Source: CAWGUU01 sp963825765 (GTDB taxonomy: Bacteria; Actinomycetota; Acidimicrobiia; Acidimicrobiales; AC-14). Taken from it: a DNA stretch of 64,000 nt. The notes below the pieces were generated by a model, which saw only the letters and a list, made by a program, of their open reading frames with translations, was not told the DNA's origin and ran no database searches. Shown here in pieces: positions 50,065 through 58,278 of this stretch. Within the stretch, counting starts at the first letter, position 1, and the number at the start of each line of letters is the position of its first letter. The position numbers and the translations under genes were made by a program. Location of the stretch: positions 108,049 to 172,048 of the forward strand of contig CAWGUU010000012.1 of the NCBI GenBank assembly GCA_963825765.1, given 5' to 3'.

Positions 50065-50814
50065 ATGTCGGGACATTCCAAGTGGGCCACCATCAAGCAC
50101 CAGAAGGGGGCCAAGGACAAGGCCCGGGCCAAGGTGTTCGCCAAGGTCCTGCGCCAGGTCGAGGTGGCGGCCCGTGAGGGCGGCGGCGACATCAACGCCA
50201 ACGCGTCCCTGCGGGCCATGTACCAGAAGGCCCGCGAGGCGTCGGTGCCCATCGACACCATCGAGCGGGCGATCAAGCGCGGCACCGGCGACCTCGAGGG
50301 CGTGCGCTACGAGCCGGTCAACTACGAGGGCTATGCCCCGTGCGGGGTGGCCGTGTACGTCGAGTGCCTCACCGACAACCGCAACCGCACCGGCGCCGAG
50401 GTCCGGGCCGCGTTCTCGAAGAACGGCGGTTCGAGTGCCGAGCCGGGGGCGGTGGCGTGGCAGTTCGAGCGCAAGGGCGTGCTGGTCGTGCCCAAGACCG
50501 CCGACGACGACGAGCTCATGCTGCTGGCCCTCGAGGCCGGTGCCGAGGACCTCACCGACCAGGGCGACTCCTGGCTGGTGACCTGCGCGCCGAGCGACCT
50601 GGCCGCTGTCCGCACCGGCCTGGAGGAGGCGGGCGTCACCGTCGAGTCGGGTGACCTGACCATGCTGCCCAGCACCACCATCGCCCTGGACTCGGAGTCG
50701 GACGCCCGCAAGGTGCTCCGCGTCATCGACGTGCTCGAGGACCACGACGACGTGCAGGCCGTCTACGCCAACTTCGACATCCCCGACTCGGTGCTGGAGG
50801 CAGTGACGGCGTAG
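50065..50814 (+). CDS. yebC: YebC/PmpR family regulatory protein
   Basis: A 249-aa YebC protein, standard length, beginning MSGHSKWATIKHQKGAKDKA, with DNRNRTGAEVRAAFSKNGGS in the middle domain. YebC proteins have been described as DNA-binding regulators and more recently as ribosome-associated factors that help translate difficult sequences. GGGGGAG precedes the ATG. It lies between pdxT and (beyond the inserted toxin region) ruvC, its usual downstream partner. Confidence 0.95.
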   Translation: MSGHSKWATIKHQKGAKDKARAKVFAKVLRQVEVAAREGGGDINANASLRAMYQKAREASVPIDTIERAIKRGTGDLEGVRYEPVNYEGYAPCGVAVYVECLTDNRNRTGAEVRAAFSKNGGSSAEPGAVAWQFERKGVLVVPKTADDDELMLLALEAGAEDLTDQGDSWLVTCAPSDLAAVRTGLEEAGVTVESGDLTMLPSTTIALDSESDARKVLRVIDVLEDHDDVQAVYANFDIPDSVLEAVTA

Positions 50815-50820
50815 GTCGCC

Positions 50821-51014
50821 GCCGGCCGCTCACCACGCCGGCTCCCTTCGTCGTCGTGATCTGGCGCGGACCAAAGCGGGCTGCCAGGACGGAGCCCTCG
50901 AGCCCCGACAGCGGATTCCGCGCGTCGCTCGGAGGCGACGACAACGACCGCTGGGTCCCGCCGGCGTAGGAGGCCGCGGCGGTGCCGGTGCCGGCCGCTC
51001 ACCACGCCGGCTCC
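50821..51014. repeat. 25-bp direct repeat at the end of the HNH remnant
   Basis: GCCGGCCGCTCACCACGCCG plus GCTCC occurs at 50821-50845 and again at 50990-51014. The second copy contains the stop and last codons (LEPAW) of the HNH gene, so the first is a duplicated gene end. The 144 bp between them hold no recognisable gene. Confidence 0.7.
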
Positions 51015-51724
51015 AGCCTGGGTGGTGAGGTGGCCCGCACTCGCCCGTTGGGGTCGGTGACCTCGAAGGTTCCGTCGGGCCGCAACTTGGCGTGCCACCC
51101 CGGTTGGTGGAGGCGGTGGTGGTGGCGGGCGCACAGCAGCACCAGGTTGGCCAGCTCGGTGGGCCCGTCGTGGGTCACCCACACCACGTGGTGGCCCTCA
51201 CACCACTGACTGGGCCGGTCACAGCCGGGGAAACGGCAGTGCTCGTCGCGGATGACCAGGGCGCTCCACAGCGGCGCCGGGATGGTGCGGGTGGCCACGC
51301 CGTAGTCGAGGATGGCTGAGCGTCCTGACGTCACCACCCGGTGCAGGGCGCAGTCACACATCCTCGGCCTCGGCAAACAGGTCCACGCTGTCCTCGTCGA
51401 GCTGCGCGAGCACGGCTTCCACCTGGCCGCCGGACAGAATCCCGTCCCGATAGGCGGCCGAGGTCACCGGCAGCTTGTGCAGCCGACGAGCCACCAGACT
51501 CAGCCTCCCCGCCGACTTCGACGTCATCCCCGCCGAGGCTCGCAGCCACGCCGTCATGGAGGTGGCGGCATCGAGGTCCCACAGCCCGCAGCGTCGAACG
51601 CGCCCACCGCCTGGGCGATGCGGGCGTCGAGGCGATCCCGAATGGCCAGCACCCGCACCAGTGTGTGCCCGTCCAGCGGGATTTCGAGCTGCTCGACCGC
51701 CTCGCCCAATTCCTTCAGCACGAC
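50999..51724 (-). pseudogene. DUF222/HNH endonuclease (13E12 repeat family), frameshifted and internally deleted
   Basis: From 51724 the minus strand encodes the DUF222 start (LKELGEAVEQLEIPLDGHTL, IRDRLDARIAQAVGAFDAAG). A missing G near 51586 shifts it, then LWDLDAATSMTAWLRASAGM to LDEDSVDLFAEAEDV follows before a stop. In another frame the HNH end resumes: ALHRVVTSGRSAILDYGVAT, CRFPGCDRPSQWCEGHHVVW and LVLLCARHHHRLHQPGWHAK. About 150 or more residues between DUF222 and HNH are gone. These multicopy actinobacterial genes decay often. Confidence 0.85.
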
Positions 51725-51951
51725 TCAATCGTACATGTGTTCCCCACTCAGCGCAAGTCTTTCACCCCATATTCAGATGTTTCATATGTTCAGAGTGTAG
51801 ACCTTGCCAGGCCCGAGTTGCAGGAAGGGGGTGCTGGCCCGACTGGGCCCTCGGGCCTACGGTGGTGCCGTGGTGCCGCGGTCAGAACTGCCAGCTCGGT
51901 CATGACCGTTACCCAGGGCGACCTCGAGGCTTTGGTGTCAGGCGTCGGACG

Positions 51952-52140
51952 GTGAGCCGAAACCGATGGATCGTGGTCATCGGCGCCATCGTGCTCGGAG
52001 TGATCGTGATTGCCGTGAGTGTCCTCGTTGGGGGTGGGTGGGCGCTGGTCGTTCTCGAGGTCGGCGCGGTGGGCCTTGCTGTCGTCCTCTTCCTGCGCGG
52101 GCAGCGCGATGACGAGGACCCGGAACCAGGCGACCAGTAA
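51952..52140 (+). CDS. Small two-helix membrane protein
   Basis: A 62-aa peptide from GTG 51952: a basic start (SRNRW), two adjacent hydrophobic helices (IVVIGAIVLGVIVIAVSVLV and ALVVLEVGAVGLAVVLFL), and an acidic tail (DDEDPEPGDQ). Basic-in/acidic-tail distribution suggests a real small membrane protein, but there is no homology I recognise and no clear ribosome-binding site. Confidence 0.4.
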   Translation: MSRNRWIVVIGAIVLGVIVIAVSVLVGGGWALVVLEVGAVGLAVVLFLRGQRDDEDPEPGDQ

Positions 52141-52158
52141 GCGCGGCGCGGCCAGTCG

Positions 52159-52896
52159 TCACTTCGAAGCCGCCGGCGGCGTCGGCAGCAGTCGCTTGAT
52201 CTCCTGGAGGGTGCCCACCACGTCGTCCATCATCTTGCCCATCACCGGCAGCCGGGTCAGGCCGATGGCGCGGACCAACAACGGCACGGTGCGGTCGACG
52301 ATGGCGCGGGTGGCGGCGGCGCCATCGGTGGGGTCGTGGACCCAGAACAACACGATCCCCATGAAGAACAGCCACACCAGCTCGGGCAGGTCGGGCCGCA
52401 GGCGCTTGGGGATCTTGGCGTCGGAGCCGTCGATCACCTCCCGCCACAGCTCGATGGCGGCGTCGCGCGACGGGGCCGACTCCGGGCTGAAAGGGCTCAG
52501 CGGGCTGGTCGGCTCGGCGGCGTTCTTGAAGAACTTCCCGGCGAAGGCCCGGTAGGGGTCCATGACGTCGAGCCAGGCCGAGGCCACGCCGACGATCCTG
52601 GCGGCCAGATCGGTGGTGGTGTCGAGCACGACCCGGGCGGCGGTGGCGTGTTCCAGCTGGGCCCGGTCGTAGAAGCCCTGAACCAGGTGCTCCTTGGAGC
52701 CGAAGTAGTAGTAGGCGTTCCCGACCGACACTCCGGCCTCGGCGGCGATGGCCCGCATGGTGGTGGCGTCGTAGCCCTTCTCCCTGAACAGCAGGAGGGC
52801 GGCGTCGATGATCGCCGACCGGGTCCTGGCCGACTTCGACGAGGCCGACTTCGACGGGGCCGACTTCGACGGGACCGACTTCGACGTGGCGGCCAT
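52159..52896 (-). CDS. TetR-family transcriptional regulator
   Basis: A 245-aa TetR repressor. The helix-turn-helix is typical: RSAIIDAALLLFREKGYDAT, TMRAIAAEAGVSVGNAYYYF and GSKEHLVQGFYDRA. The N-terminus before it is SKSVPSKSAPSKSASSKSAR, a KSAPS repeat encoded by four 15-bp tandem units (52831-52890). The ATG shares a base with the stop of the upstream membrane-protein gene, so the regulator is second in its own operon. Two perfect palindromes around the operon promoter are its probable operators, implying autoregulation. Ligand unknown. Confidence 0.9.
   Translation of the reverse strand: MAATSKSVPSKSAPSKSASSKSARTRSAIIDAALLLFREKGYDATTMRAIAAEAGVSVGNAYYYFGSKEHLVQGFYDRAQLEHATAARVVLDTTTDLAARIVGVASAWLDVMDPYRAFAGKFFKNAAEPTSPLSPFSPESAPSRDAAIELWREVIDGSDAKIPKRLRPDLPELVWLFFMGIVLFWVHDPTDGAAATRAIVDRTVPLLVRAIGLTRLPVMGKMMDDVVGTLQEIKRLLPTPPAASK
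52831..52890. repeat. 15-bp tandem repeat (4 units) in the TetR N-terminus
   Basis: Four near-identical units of GACTTCGACGGGGCC lie head to tail; on the coding strand each gives Ser-Lys-Ser-Ala-Pro or a variant. Copy number could vary between strains. Confidence 0.7.
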
Positions 52897-53336
52897 CAGG
52901 CCTGGGCGCCGCGGCCCGGCGGGGTCCACCCCGGCTGCGCCCCAGGAGCCCCCTGCCAGACCGGCGCCGGCGGCGTCGGCGCCTGGTTGCGGTGGACGGC
53001 CCGGCGGCGAAGGCCGTTGAGCCATCCGACGTTGGCGAAGTGGACCACGCCGACCACCAGGGCCACCACGCCAACCTTGGTGGAGAGCTGCTCGAGCACC
53101 TGGCGGACGGACGTGACCTCGACGTCGGACGCCATGAAGAAGGACAGGAAGCCGAAGTTGAGCAGGTAGAAGCCGATGACCAGCAGCTGGTTGACGGCGT
53201 CGGCCACACGCTCGTCGCCCTTGAAGACGTCGATCAGGAACACCTCGCCGTGGCGGTGGAGGGCCCTCGCCACCCAGATCGTCAGCGGGACGGTGATGGC
53301 CAGGTAGAGCAGGTAGGTGACGACGGTGAGGTCCAT
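52896..53336 (-). CDS. Membrane protein of the TetR operon, unknown function
   Basis: A 146-aa protein with about three helices: TVVTYLLYLAITVPLTIWVA, AVNQLLVIGFYLLNFGFLSF and VGVVALVVGVVHFANVGWLN, and a Pro-rich cytoplasmic tail. ATG 53336 is chosen because the longer frame to 53423 would run through the promoter and operators. It overlaps the tetR start by one base and is the likely target gene of that repressor. No family assignment is possible beyond a small integral membrane protein. Confidence 0.7.
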   Translation of the reverse strand: MDLTVVTYLLYLAITVPLTIWVARALHRHGEVFLIDVFKGDERVADAVNQLLVIGFYLLNFGFLSFFMASDVEVTSVRQVLEQLSTKVGVVALVVGVVHFANVGWLNGLRRRAVHRNQAPTPPAPVWQGAPGAQPGWTPPGRGAQA

Positions 53337-53351
53337 GGGGTGCTCCTCGTA

Positions 53352-53423
53352 GAGTTGAACGTGTTCAACTCGGTTGTACCGCTCCACCCGTCGACTGTCA
53401 AGAACCTTTTTGAACACGTTCAA
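53352..53423 (-). promoter_or_regulatory. Promoter with two TetR-type operators
   Basis: On the minus strand TTGACA (53401-53396), a 17-bp spacer and TACAAC (53378-53373) form a strong sigma70-like promoter for the membrane-protein/tetR operon. A 20-bp perfect palindrome GAGTTGAAC-GT-GTTCAACTC (53352-53371) covers the start site, and TTGAAC-AC-GTTCAA (53410-53423) lies just upstream of the -35. Both share TTGAAC-N2-GTTCAA, a typical TetR operator layout. Confidence 0.75.
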
Positions 53424-53594
53424 TCAGCGCCGGTCGCAGCACAGAAGGGATCGAAACTCTGCCCGAAGGGGCAGGGGCCCGAGCGGTACCTTCGGTGGAT
53501 CACGGCTCCGAAGCGTCGCGCTGCGGTCGATCGTCGGCGGGGTTCCCCGCGCCAGGCCGGCGCCACCGGTCGCGCGCGGGGCGCAGGCCGGGCC

Positions 53595-56500
53595 GTGGAA
53601 GCGCTGTCGGAGGACAAGAGCGAGCCTGCGGCCGAGGACGTCCTCGATCTGCAGCGCGCCGCTGGCAACCGAGCCGTGGTGATCGCCGTCCAGCGGGACA
53701 AGACGCCCTCGGTCGACAAGCTCGGCATCCCCGTCGACCGGCTCGGCCTGCCCAAGCACGGGCCCTCCGTCCGCACCGAGCTCCAAGGTCGACTACCTGG
53801 CCTGCTCGCCGCCCTCACCGACCCCCAGTTGGAACACTGGCAGCAGGTCGTCGACTACAGCTACATCGAAAGCGTCCTCCGAACGAAGGAGTACGACCTC
53901 GACTACGGCACGTTGGGCCCGCAGGTCGGGTTCCCGGGCCGGGGTCGTCCCCCGACCCACGCCTACTACGGCGAGCTCTGGTCGCAGACCCAGGAGTACA
54001 AGGGTCGCAAGCGCCAGCTCGACGCCGCCAGGGCGCGCCTGAAGCGCCCGCCGTCGACGCCGCTGACCGTCGACCCCCGCCTGCTCTTCGCCGACGACGT
54101 CCACGAGCAGCCGGAGTGGGACGTGAAGGCGGAGACGACCTTCCGCGACTGGGCCATCGCCGAGGTCACGAAGAAGACGATCACCATCGACACCGCGCCG
54201 AGCGCGTCGTGGTACCAGGCCCTCGGCCAGTGGCCCATCCTCGTCAAGAACACCAAGGGCTTCATCACCGCCAAGGACCTTCGGAACCAGTACCCGGCCG
54301 AATACAGCGCCTGGGTGTCGAACCGGAAGGAGATCGTCGAGCTCGACAAGGTGCTCCACATGATCCGCGACGCGATCATCGAGATGAAGGTGGAGCACAA
54401 GGAGCGCAGCGACATCAACGCCCGCAAGATCGGCTTCGGGCTCGTGCGCCACATCTCCGAAGCCGTGGGGTCGGGCAGCGCCCCCTACCCGAGCATCAAG
54501 ATCTGGGACCAGCCCGACGTGCTCTGCGACCGGGCGATCACCGCCTTCAACAAGGGTCAGTTCGAGTTCGCGGTGACCCTCATGTCGATGGCCGAGACGA
54601 CCACGGCCGACGCCATCACGAAGTACACCGCCTACGAGGGCCGGGTCCAGAGCGGCGCCGGCCGCGTGGTCAAGGTCCTCGAGGTGCTGAAGATCGCGGG
54701 GACGATCGCCGCGGGGGTCGCTTCGGGGGGGCTGGGCCTGACCGGTGCGGCGCTGGCCGCCGGCGGCTACGAGGCCGCCCAGGAAGCCGCCGGCCGTGCC
54801 TCGGAGATGTACTACGGCCAGCGCAAGAGCTTCGACCTGGCCGGCCTGGTCACCAAGGCCGGTGTCACGACGATGATGACGCTCATGGGTGGCGCCCTCC
54901 AGGGGAAGTTCGAGGCCGCCCTCAAGCTGCGGTTCGACAAGATCGGGATGGGCGGCAGCTGGTTCGCCGAGCGGGCCACCAGCGCCGTGTCGTCGGCGAC
55001 CTCGTCGGTCTACATGACCGCCACCGAGGCCGTCATCAGGAACATCGCCGAGGGCAAGGCCTTCCCGAAGAGTGCCGCGGAGTTCGCCGACATGGTCGTC
55101 GACAACGCCGTCAAAGACGTCGGGATGGACTTTGCGCTCTCCGGTCTGAACAAACGGGCGGCGCAGGAGTACCACAACTGGAAGACGGGCAAGGCAGGAC
55201 CGGCGACCGCCCCGGCCCTCCCGTCGACGGCCGGCATCGGAAAGCCGGGCGCCGCCCCCGACCCGGCGAGGACGGCCAAGGCGGCGGAGGAGGCCCCCCA
55301 CCACATGCCCGAGCAGGCGGTGCGTTCCCTGCTCAAGGAGGGCGGGGGCTGGGAGCGGCTGAAGGGCGAGCTGGAGACCGGCACCGGGCTCGGAGCCAAC
55401 ATGGCGCCCACCGAGAGGCGGGCGCTCATGGACAGGTTCGAGAGCCACCGGGAGGCGCTGGCCCGCAACGCGGGATCGGTCTTCGGCGGCGAGGTCGTCG
55501 TGTCCGACGCCGCGACCGGGGGTCGCGACATCGAGGTGCGTTTCGCAGGGCCGGACGGGCCGCAGCATCTGACCCAGGCCCAGGAGTACCTCGACGCCAA
55601 GTCGCCGGGGTGGTCCGAGCAGACGAACGTCAAGCTGAGCGCCCCAACCGGTCCCGAGTCCTCCAGGAGCCCCCGCGCCGAGCGGGTCGTCCAGGCGCTG
55701 GAGTACCGCCTCACCGACGCCGCCCGCAGCCTGGCCGGCGGGTTCGTGCCGATCTACGAGCGGTGGGGCGCGCTCAGGACGCCCGAGGCCCGGTTCGAGG
55801 CCATGCTGGCCGTCGTCAACAAGCAGCTGGTAGCGGCCGGCGCGCCGCCCCTGCTGCCGAACTTCATGCACAGGCCGCGGCCCGAGCAGTACGGCAAGCT
55901 GGAGTTCAAGGTCTGGGAGCTGAACATCAACCGCGACCTGCTCTCTCACCGCGATCCGTCGCCGGCCGAGTTCGCCGCCGCCGCCGACACCATCGCCCAC
56001 GAGGCCCGCCACGCCCTTCAGTGGTTCCGCATGGCCCGGATCAATCCCGCCGGCGTCGGCGACACCATCGATCCTCAGGCCCTCAAGGCAGCCCGCGAGG
56101 CGAACCAGGGCCTGCGGCGGGCCGAGCGGCTGGAGCCCGGCCAGCTCAAGTTCCAGCAGGCCCAGGAGCACTACGAGAGCGTCTACGGCACCGGACGTGC
56201 GGACCGCGAGGCGATCTACGCCGAGAAGACGACTCGCCTCGCCGAGCGGGACGCCGCCTACGACGTCCTCCAGCAGGCGATGAACCTGCCGCTCAACGAC
56301 CCCCAGCGCCGGGCCGCCGAGCAGCGGTACAAGGAGGCGCTGGCTCAGACCGACCGGGTGTTCGAACGGTACGAGTACCTCCCGGAGGAGATCGACGCCC
56401 GGCGCCACGGCCAGACGGTGGCTCAGGCCGTGCAGCAGCAGATCCGCACGCTGCAGACGGCCCGGAACGGCGCCCGCGAGGCGTACGCCCGGTTCCGGGT

Positions 56501-56654
56501 GGCGGAGGCGGCGGCGCTCCAACCCCGGCCTCGGGACACGCTGGAGAAGCGAAAGGAAGCCCGCGAGGAGGCCTTCCGCCGGTACGAGGCCGCGTCCAAC
56601 ATCGTCAAGCGGCTCGAGGACAAGATGGCGGCCCAGGCGCCGAAGACGCCGTGA
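53595..56654 (+). CDS. Large putative eCIS-type effector/toxin with HExxH metallopeptidase motif
   Basis: A 1,019-aa protein. Residues 19-28 read LQRAAGNRAV, then QR at 33-34, the short N-terminal motif shared by cargo proteins of extracellular contractile injection systems and DUF4157-type toxins. The N-terminal half is helical with a hydrophobic Gly/Ala stretch at ~360-395 (VLKIAGTIAAGVASGGLGLT), possibly membrane-interacting. The C-terminal third has DTIAHEARHALQWF (H802-E-A-R-H806), a zinc-peptidase HExxH, and EEIDAR (E931/E932) as a possible third ligand, followed by Arg/Glu-rich helices. GTG 53595 is the only plausible start near the motif; no ribosome-binding site is seen. No sheath or tube genes are in the window. 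Confidence 0.75.
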   Translation: MEALSEDKSEPAAEDVLDLQRAAGNRAVVIAVQRDKTPSVDKLGIPVDRLGLPKHGPSVRTELQGRLPGLLAALTDPQLEHWQQVVDYSYIESVLRTKEYDLDYGTLGPQVGFPGRGRPPTHAYYGELWSQTQEYKGRKRQLDAARARLKRPPSTPLTVDPRLLFADDVHEQPEWDVKAETTFRDWAIAEVTKKTITIDTAPSASWYQALGQWPILVKNTKGFITAKDLRNQYPAEYSAWVSNRKEIVELDKVLHMIRDAIIEMKVEHKERSDINARKIGFGLVRHISEAVGSGSAPYPSIKIWDQPDVLCDRAITAFNKGQFEFAVTLMSMAETTTADAITKYTAYEGRVQSGAGRVVKVLEVLKIAGTIAAGVASGGLGLTGAALAAGGYEAAQEAAGRASEMYYGQRKSFDLAGLVTKAGVTTMMTLMGGALQGKFEAALKLRFDKIGMGGSWFAERATSAVSSATSSVYMTATEAVIRNIAEGKAFPKSAAEFADMVVDNAVKDVGMDFALSGLNKRAAQEYHNWKTGKAGPATAPALPSTAGIGKPGAAPDPARTAKAAEEAPHHMPEQAVRSLLKEGGGWERLKGELETGTGLGANMAPTERRALMDRFESHREALARNAGSVFGGEVVVSDAATGGRDIEVRFAGPDGPQHLTQAQEYLDAKSPGWSEQTNVKLSAPTGPESSRSPRAERVVQALEYRLTDAARSLAGGFVPIYERWGALRTPEARFEAMLAVVNKQLVAAGAPPLLPNFMHRPRPEQYGKLEFKVWELNINRDLLSHRDPSPAEFAAAADTIAHEARHALQWFRMARINPAGVGDTIDPQALKAAREANQGLRRAERLEPGQLKFQQAQEHYESVYGTGRADREAIYAEKTTRLAERDAAYDVLQQAMNLPLNDPQRRAAEQRYKEALAQTDRVFERYEYLPEEIDARRHGQTVAQAVQQQIRTLQTARNGAREAYARFRVAEAAALQPRPRDTLEKRKEAREEAFRRYEAASNIVKRLEDKMAAQAPKTP

Positions 56655-56666
56655 CCGCGTGACCCG

Positions 56667-57080
56667 ATGAACAGCGGGCAGGAGGCCACGCTGCTGGCGC
56701 TTCTCGGCGATCTGTGCACGAGCGACGACGCCACGTCGCTCGCCGAGCGGTGGGGACGGTCGGAGCCGAGCCGGCGCCGGCCAGGCGGCCTCCGCGTGGT
56801 GTGCGACCCGTCGAGCCCCTTCGACTCGCTCGAGATCAGGCCCTGGACCGACGACGTGACCGGCGTCGTCGAGGTCGAGCTGCGAGCGGGTGAGCCGCCG
56901 CTGTCCTGGCCCGATGTCCATGACCGCTTCGGGCCGTTCCGCGCCATGCCCGCGCTGCACGACTCCGAGGAGCACGCGGTGTCCTGGTCGACGCCCGGCG
57001 GCGTGGCCACCGCGTTCCTCGTCGTCGGCGTCTCGGGCGACTGCGTCGACACCGTCACCGTTCGCCGCGATCCCATCTGA
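56667..57080 (+). CDS. Small protein downstream of the toxin, possible immunity factor
   Basis: A 137-aa acidic soluble protein starting 12 nt after the toxin stop: MNSGQEATLLALLGDLCTSD, LRVVCDPSSPFDSLEIRPWT, VEVELRAGEPPLSWPDVHDR and SGDCVDTVTVRRDPI. I recognise no family. Its size, acidity and tight linkage resemble immunity or chaperone partners of polymorphic toxins, but this rests on position only. It ends 58 nt before ruvC. Confidence 0.6.
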   Translation: MNSGQEATLLALLGDLCTSDDATSLAERWGRSEPSRRRPGGLRVVCDPSSPFDSLEIRPWTDDVTGVVEVELRAGEPPLSWPDVHDRFGPFRAMPALHDSEEHAVSWSTPGGVATAFLVVGVSGDCVDTVTVRRDPI

Positions 57081-57138
57081 GCAGTCGGGCGGGGGGGGTC
57101 CGCGCATCCGGCGCAGCCGTGGGCTACCCTGCGAACGT

Positions 57139-57654
57139 GTGTTCGTGGTCATGGGAATCGATCCGGGGGTCTCCCGGTGCGGCTACGGCTGCCTGGTGCG
57201 GGCGCCGGGCGGCGACGTGAAGGTGCTGGCCGTGGGCGTGCTCACCACGCCCCCGTCCGACCCGCTGCCGCGGAGGCTGGCCGCGCTCGACGTCGACCTG
57301 CGGGCGCTCATGGCCGAGTTCCGGCCCGCCGTCGTCGCCGTGGAGCGGGTGTTCTTCCAGGTCAACGCCCGCACCGCAATGTCGGTCGGCCAGGCCAGCG
57401 GCCTGGCCATGGCCGCCGCCGCCAACGCCGGGTGCGAGGTCGTCCAGTACACGCCCAACGAGGTCAAGCAGGCGGTGGCCGGGTACGGCGCCGCGCCGAA
57501 GGAGCAGGTCCAGCGCATGGTGCAGACGCTGCTGGGGCTCACCGAGCGCCCGACACCGCCCGACGCCGCCGACGCCCTGGCCCTGGCCCTGTGCCACTTG
57601 GCGAGCGAGCCGCTGCGGGCCCGGCTGCGGGCGAAGGTGAAGGGGGCACGATGA
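57139..57654 (+). CDS. ruvC: Holliday junction endonuclease RuvC
   Basis: A 171-aa RNase-H-fold resolvase that cuts Holliday junctions with RuvAB. Catalytic residues are seen in MGIDPGVSRCGYG (first Asp), VAVERVFFQ (Glu) and the C-terminal DAADALALALCH (Asp pair). GTG 57139 lies 9 nt after a -10-like TACCCT (57125-57130) and gives the expected four residues before GIDPG; ATG 57151 would be too short. The stop overlaps ruvA (ATGA). Confidence 0.95.
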   Translation: MFVVMGIDPGVSRCGYGCLVRAPGGDVKVLAVGVLTTPPSDPLPRRLAALDVDLRALMAEFRPAVVAVERVFFQVNARTAMSVGQASGLAMAAAANAGCEVVQYTPNEVKQAVAGYGAAPKEQVQRMVQTLLGLTERPTPPDAADALALALCHLASEPLRARLRAKVKGAR

Positions 57655-58268
57655 TCGGGTCGTTGCGGGGCACGGTGCTCGACCGCTCGCTGCGGGGCGA
57701 GGTGTTGATCGAGGTCGGGGGCGTGGGCTACCGGGTCACCGTGCCCCCGGCCACGCTGGCGGCCGTGGCGCTCAACGGGTCCGGCGCGGGCGCGGCCACC
57801 CTGCTCCACACGTCGCTCCAGGTACGGGAGGACGCGCTCACCCTGTACGGCTTCGCCACCCGCGACGAGCGGGACTGCTTCGAGGCCCTCGTCGCCGCCC
57901 ACGGCGTGGGGCCGGCCCTGGCCCTGGCCATCCTGTCGGTGCACGCCCCCGACCAGCTCCGGCGGGTGCTGCTGGAGGCTGACCTCGACGCGCTCACCCT
58001 GGTGCCGGGCGTCGGGCGCAAGACCGCGGCCCGCCTGCTGATCGAGCTCAAGTCCCGCCTCGACCTGCCCGAGCCCGAGGCGCTTCACACCGGGAACGGG
58101 CACGACGGCAACGGGTCGGTTTCCACCCGCACCGAGGTCCGGGCCGCCCTGGCCGCTCTCGGCTACGACCAGGCCGAGGTGCAGGAGGTCCTGCGAGACC
58201 TCCCTGTCGACGGGGGCGTCGAGGACACCCTGCGGGGGGCCCTCAGGCTGCTGGGCGCCACCAGATGA
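57651..58268 (+). CDS. ruvA: Holliday junction helicase subunit RuvA
   Basis: A 205-aa junction-binding protein: MIGSLRGTVLDRSLRGEVLI, VREDALTLYGFATRDERDCF, the HhH segments ALALAILSVHAPDQL and LTLVPGVGRKTAARLLIELK, and a C-terminal RuvB-binding domain after a Gly/Asn linker. ATG 57651 overlaps the ruvC stop. RuvA tetramers hold the four-way junction while RuvB drives branch migration. Confidence 0.97.
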   Translation: MIGSLRGTVLDRSLRGEVLIEVGGVGYRVTVPPATLAAVALNGSGAGAATLLHTSLQVREDALTLYGFATRDERDCFEALVAAHGVGPALALAILSVHAPDQLRRVLLEADLDALTLVPGVGRKTAARLLIELKSRLDLPEPEALHTGNGHDGNGSVSTRTEVRAALAALGYDQAEVQEVLRDLPVDGGVEDTLRGALRLLGATR

Positions 58269-58278
58269 GTGTGACGGC

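Noticed and set aside
53424..53594. Longer N-terminus for the toxin gene (frame open upstream to 52992)
   Set aside because: The upstream frame runs through the tetR-operon promoter and operators. Only TTG/GTG codons inside an operator would be available as starts, and the LQ-x3-GN motif is normally near the N-terminus.
53793..57152. 1,119-codon open frame on the minus strand opposite the toxin gene
   Set aside because: Long antisense frames are expected in very high-GC coding DNA. The plus-strand frame carries recognisable motifs (LQ-x3-GN, HExxH), while the antisense translation is Leu/Val/Gly/Arg-rich without domains.
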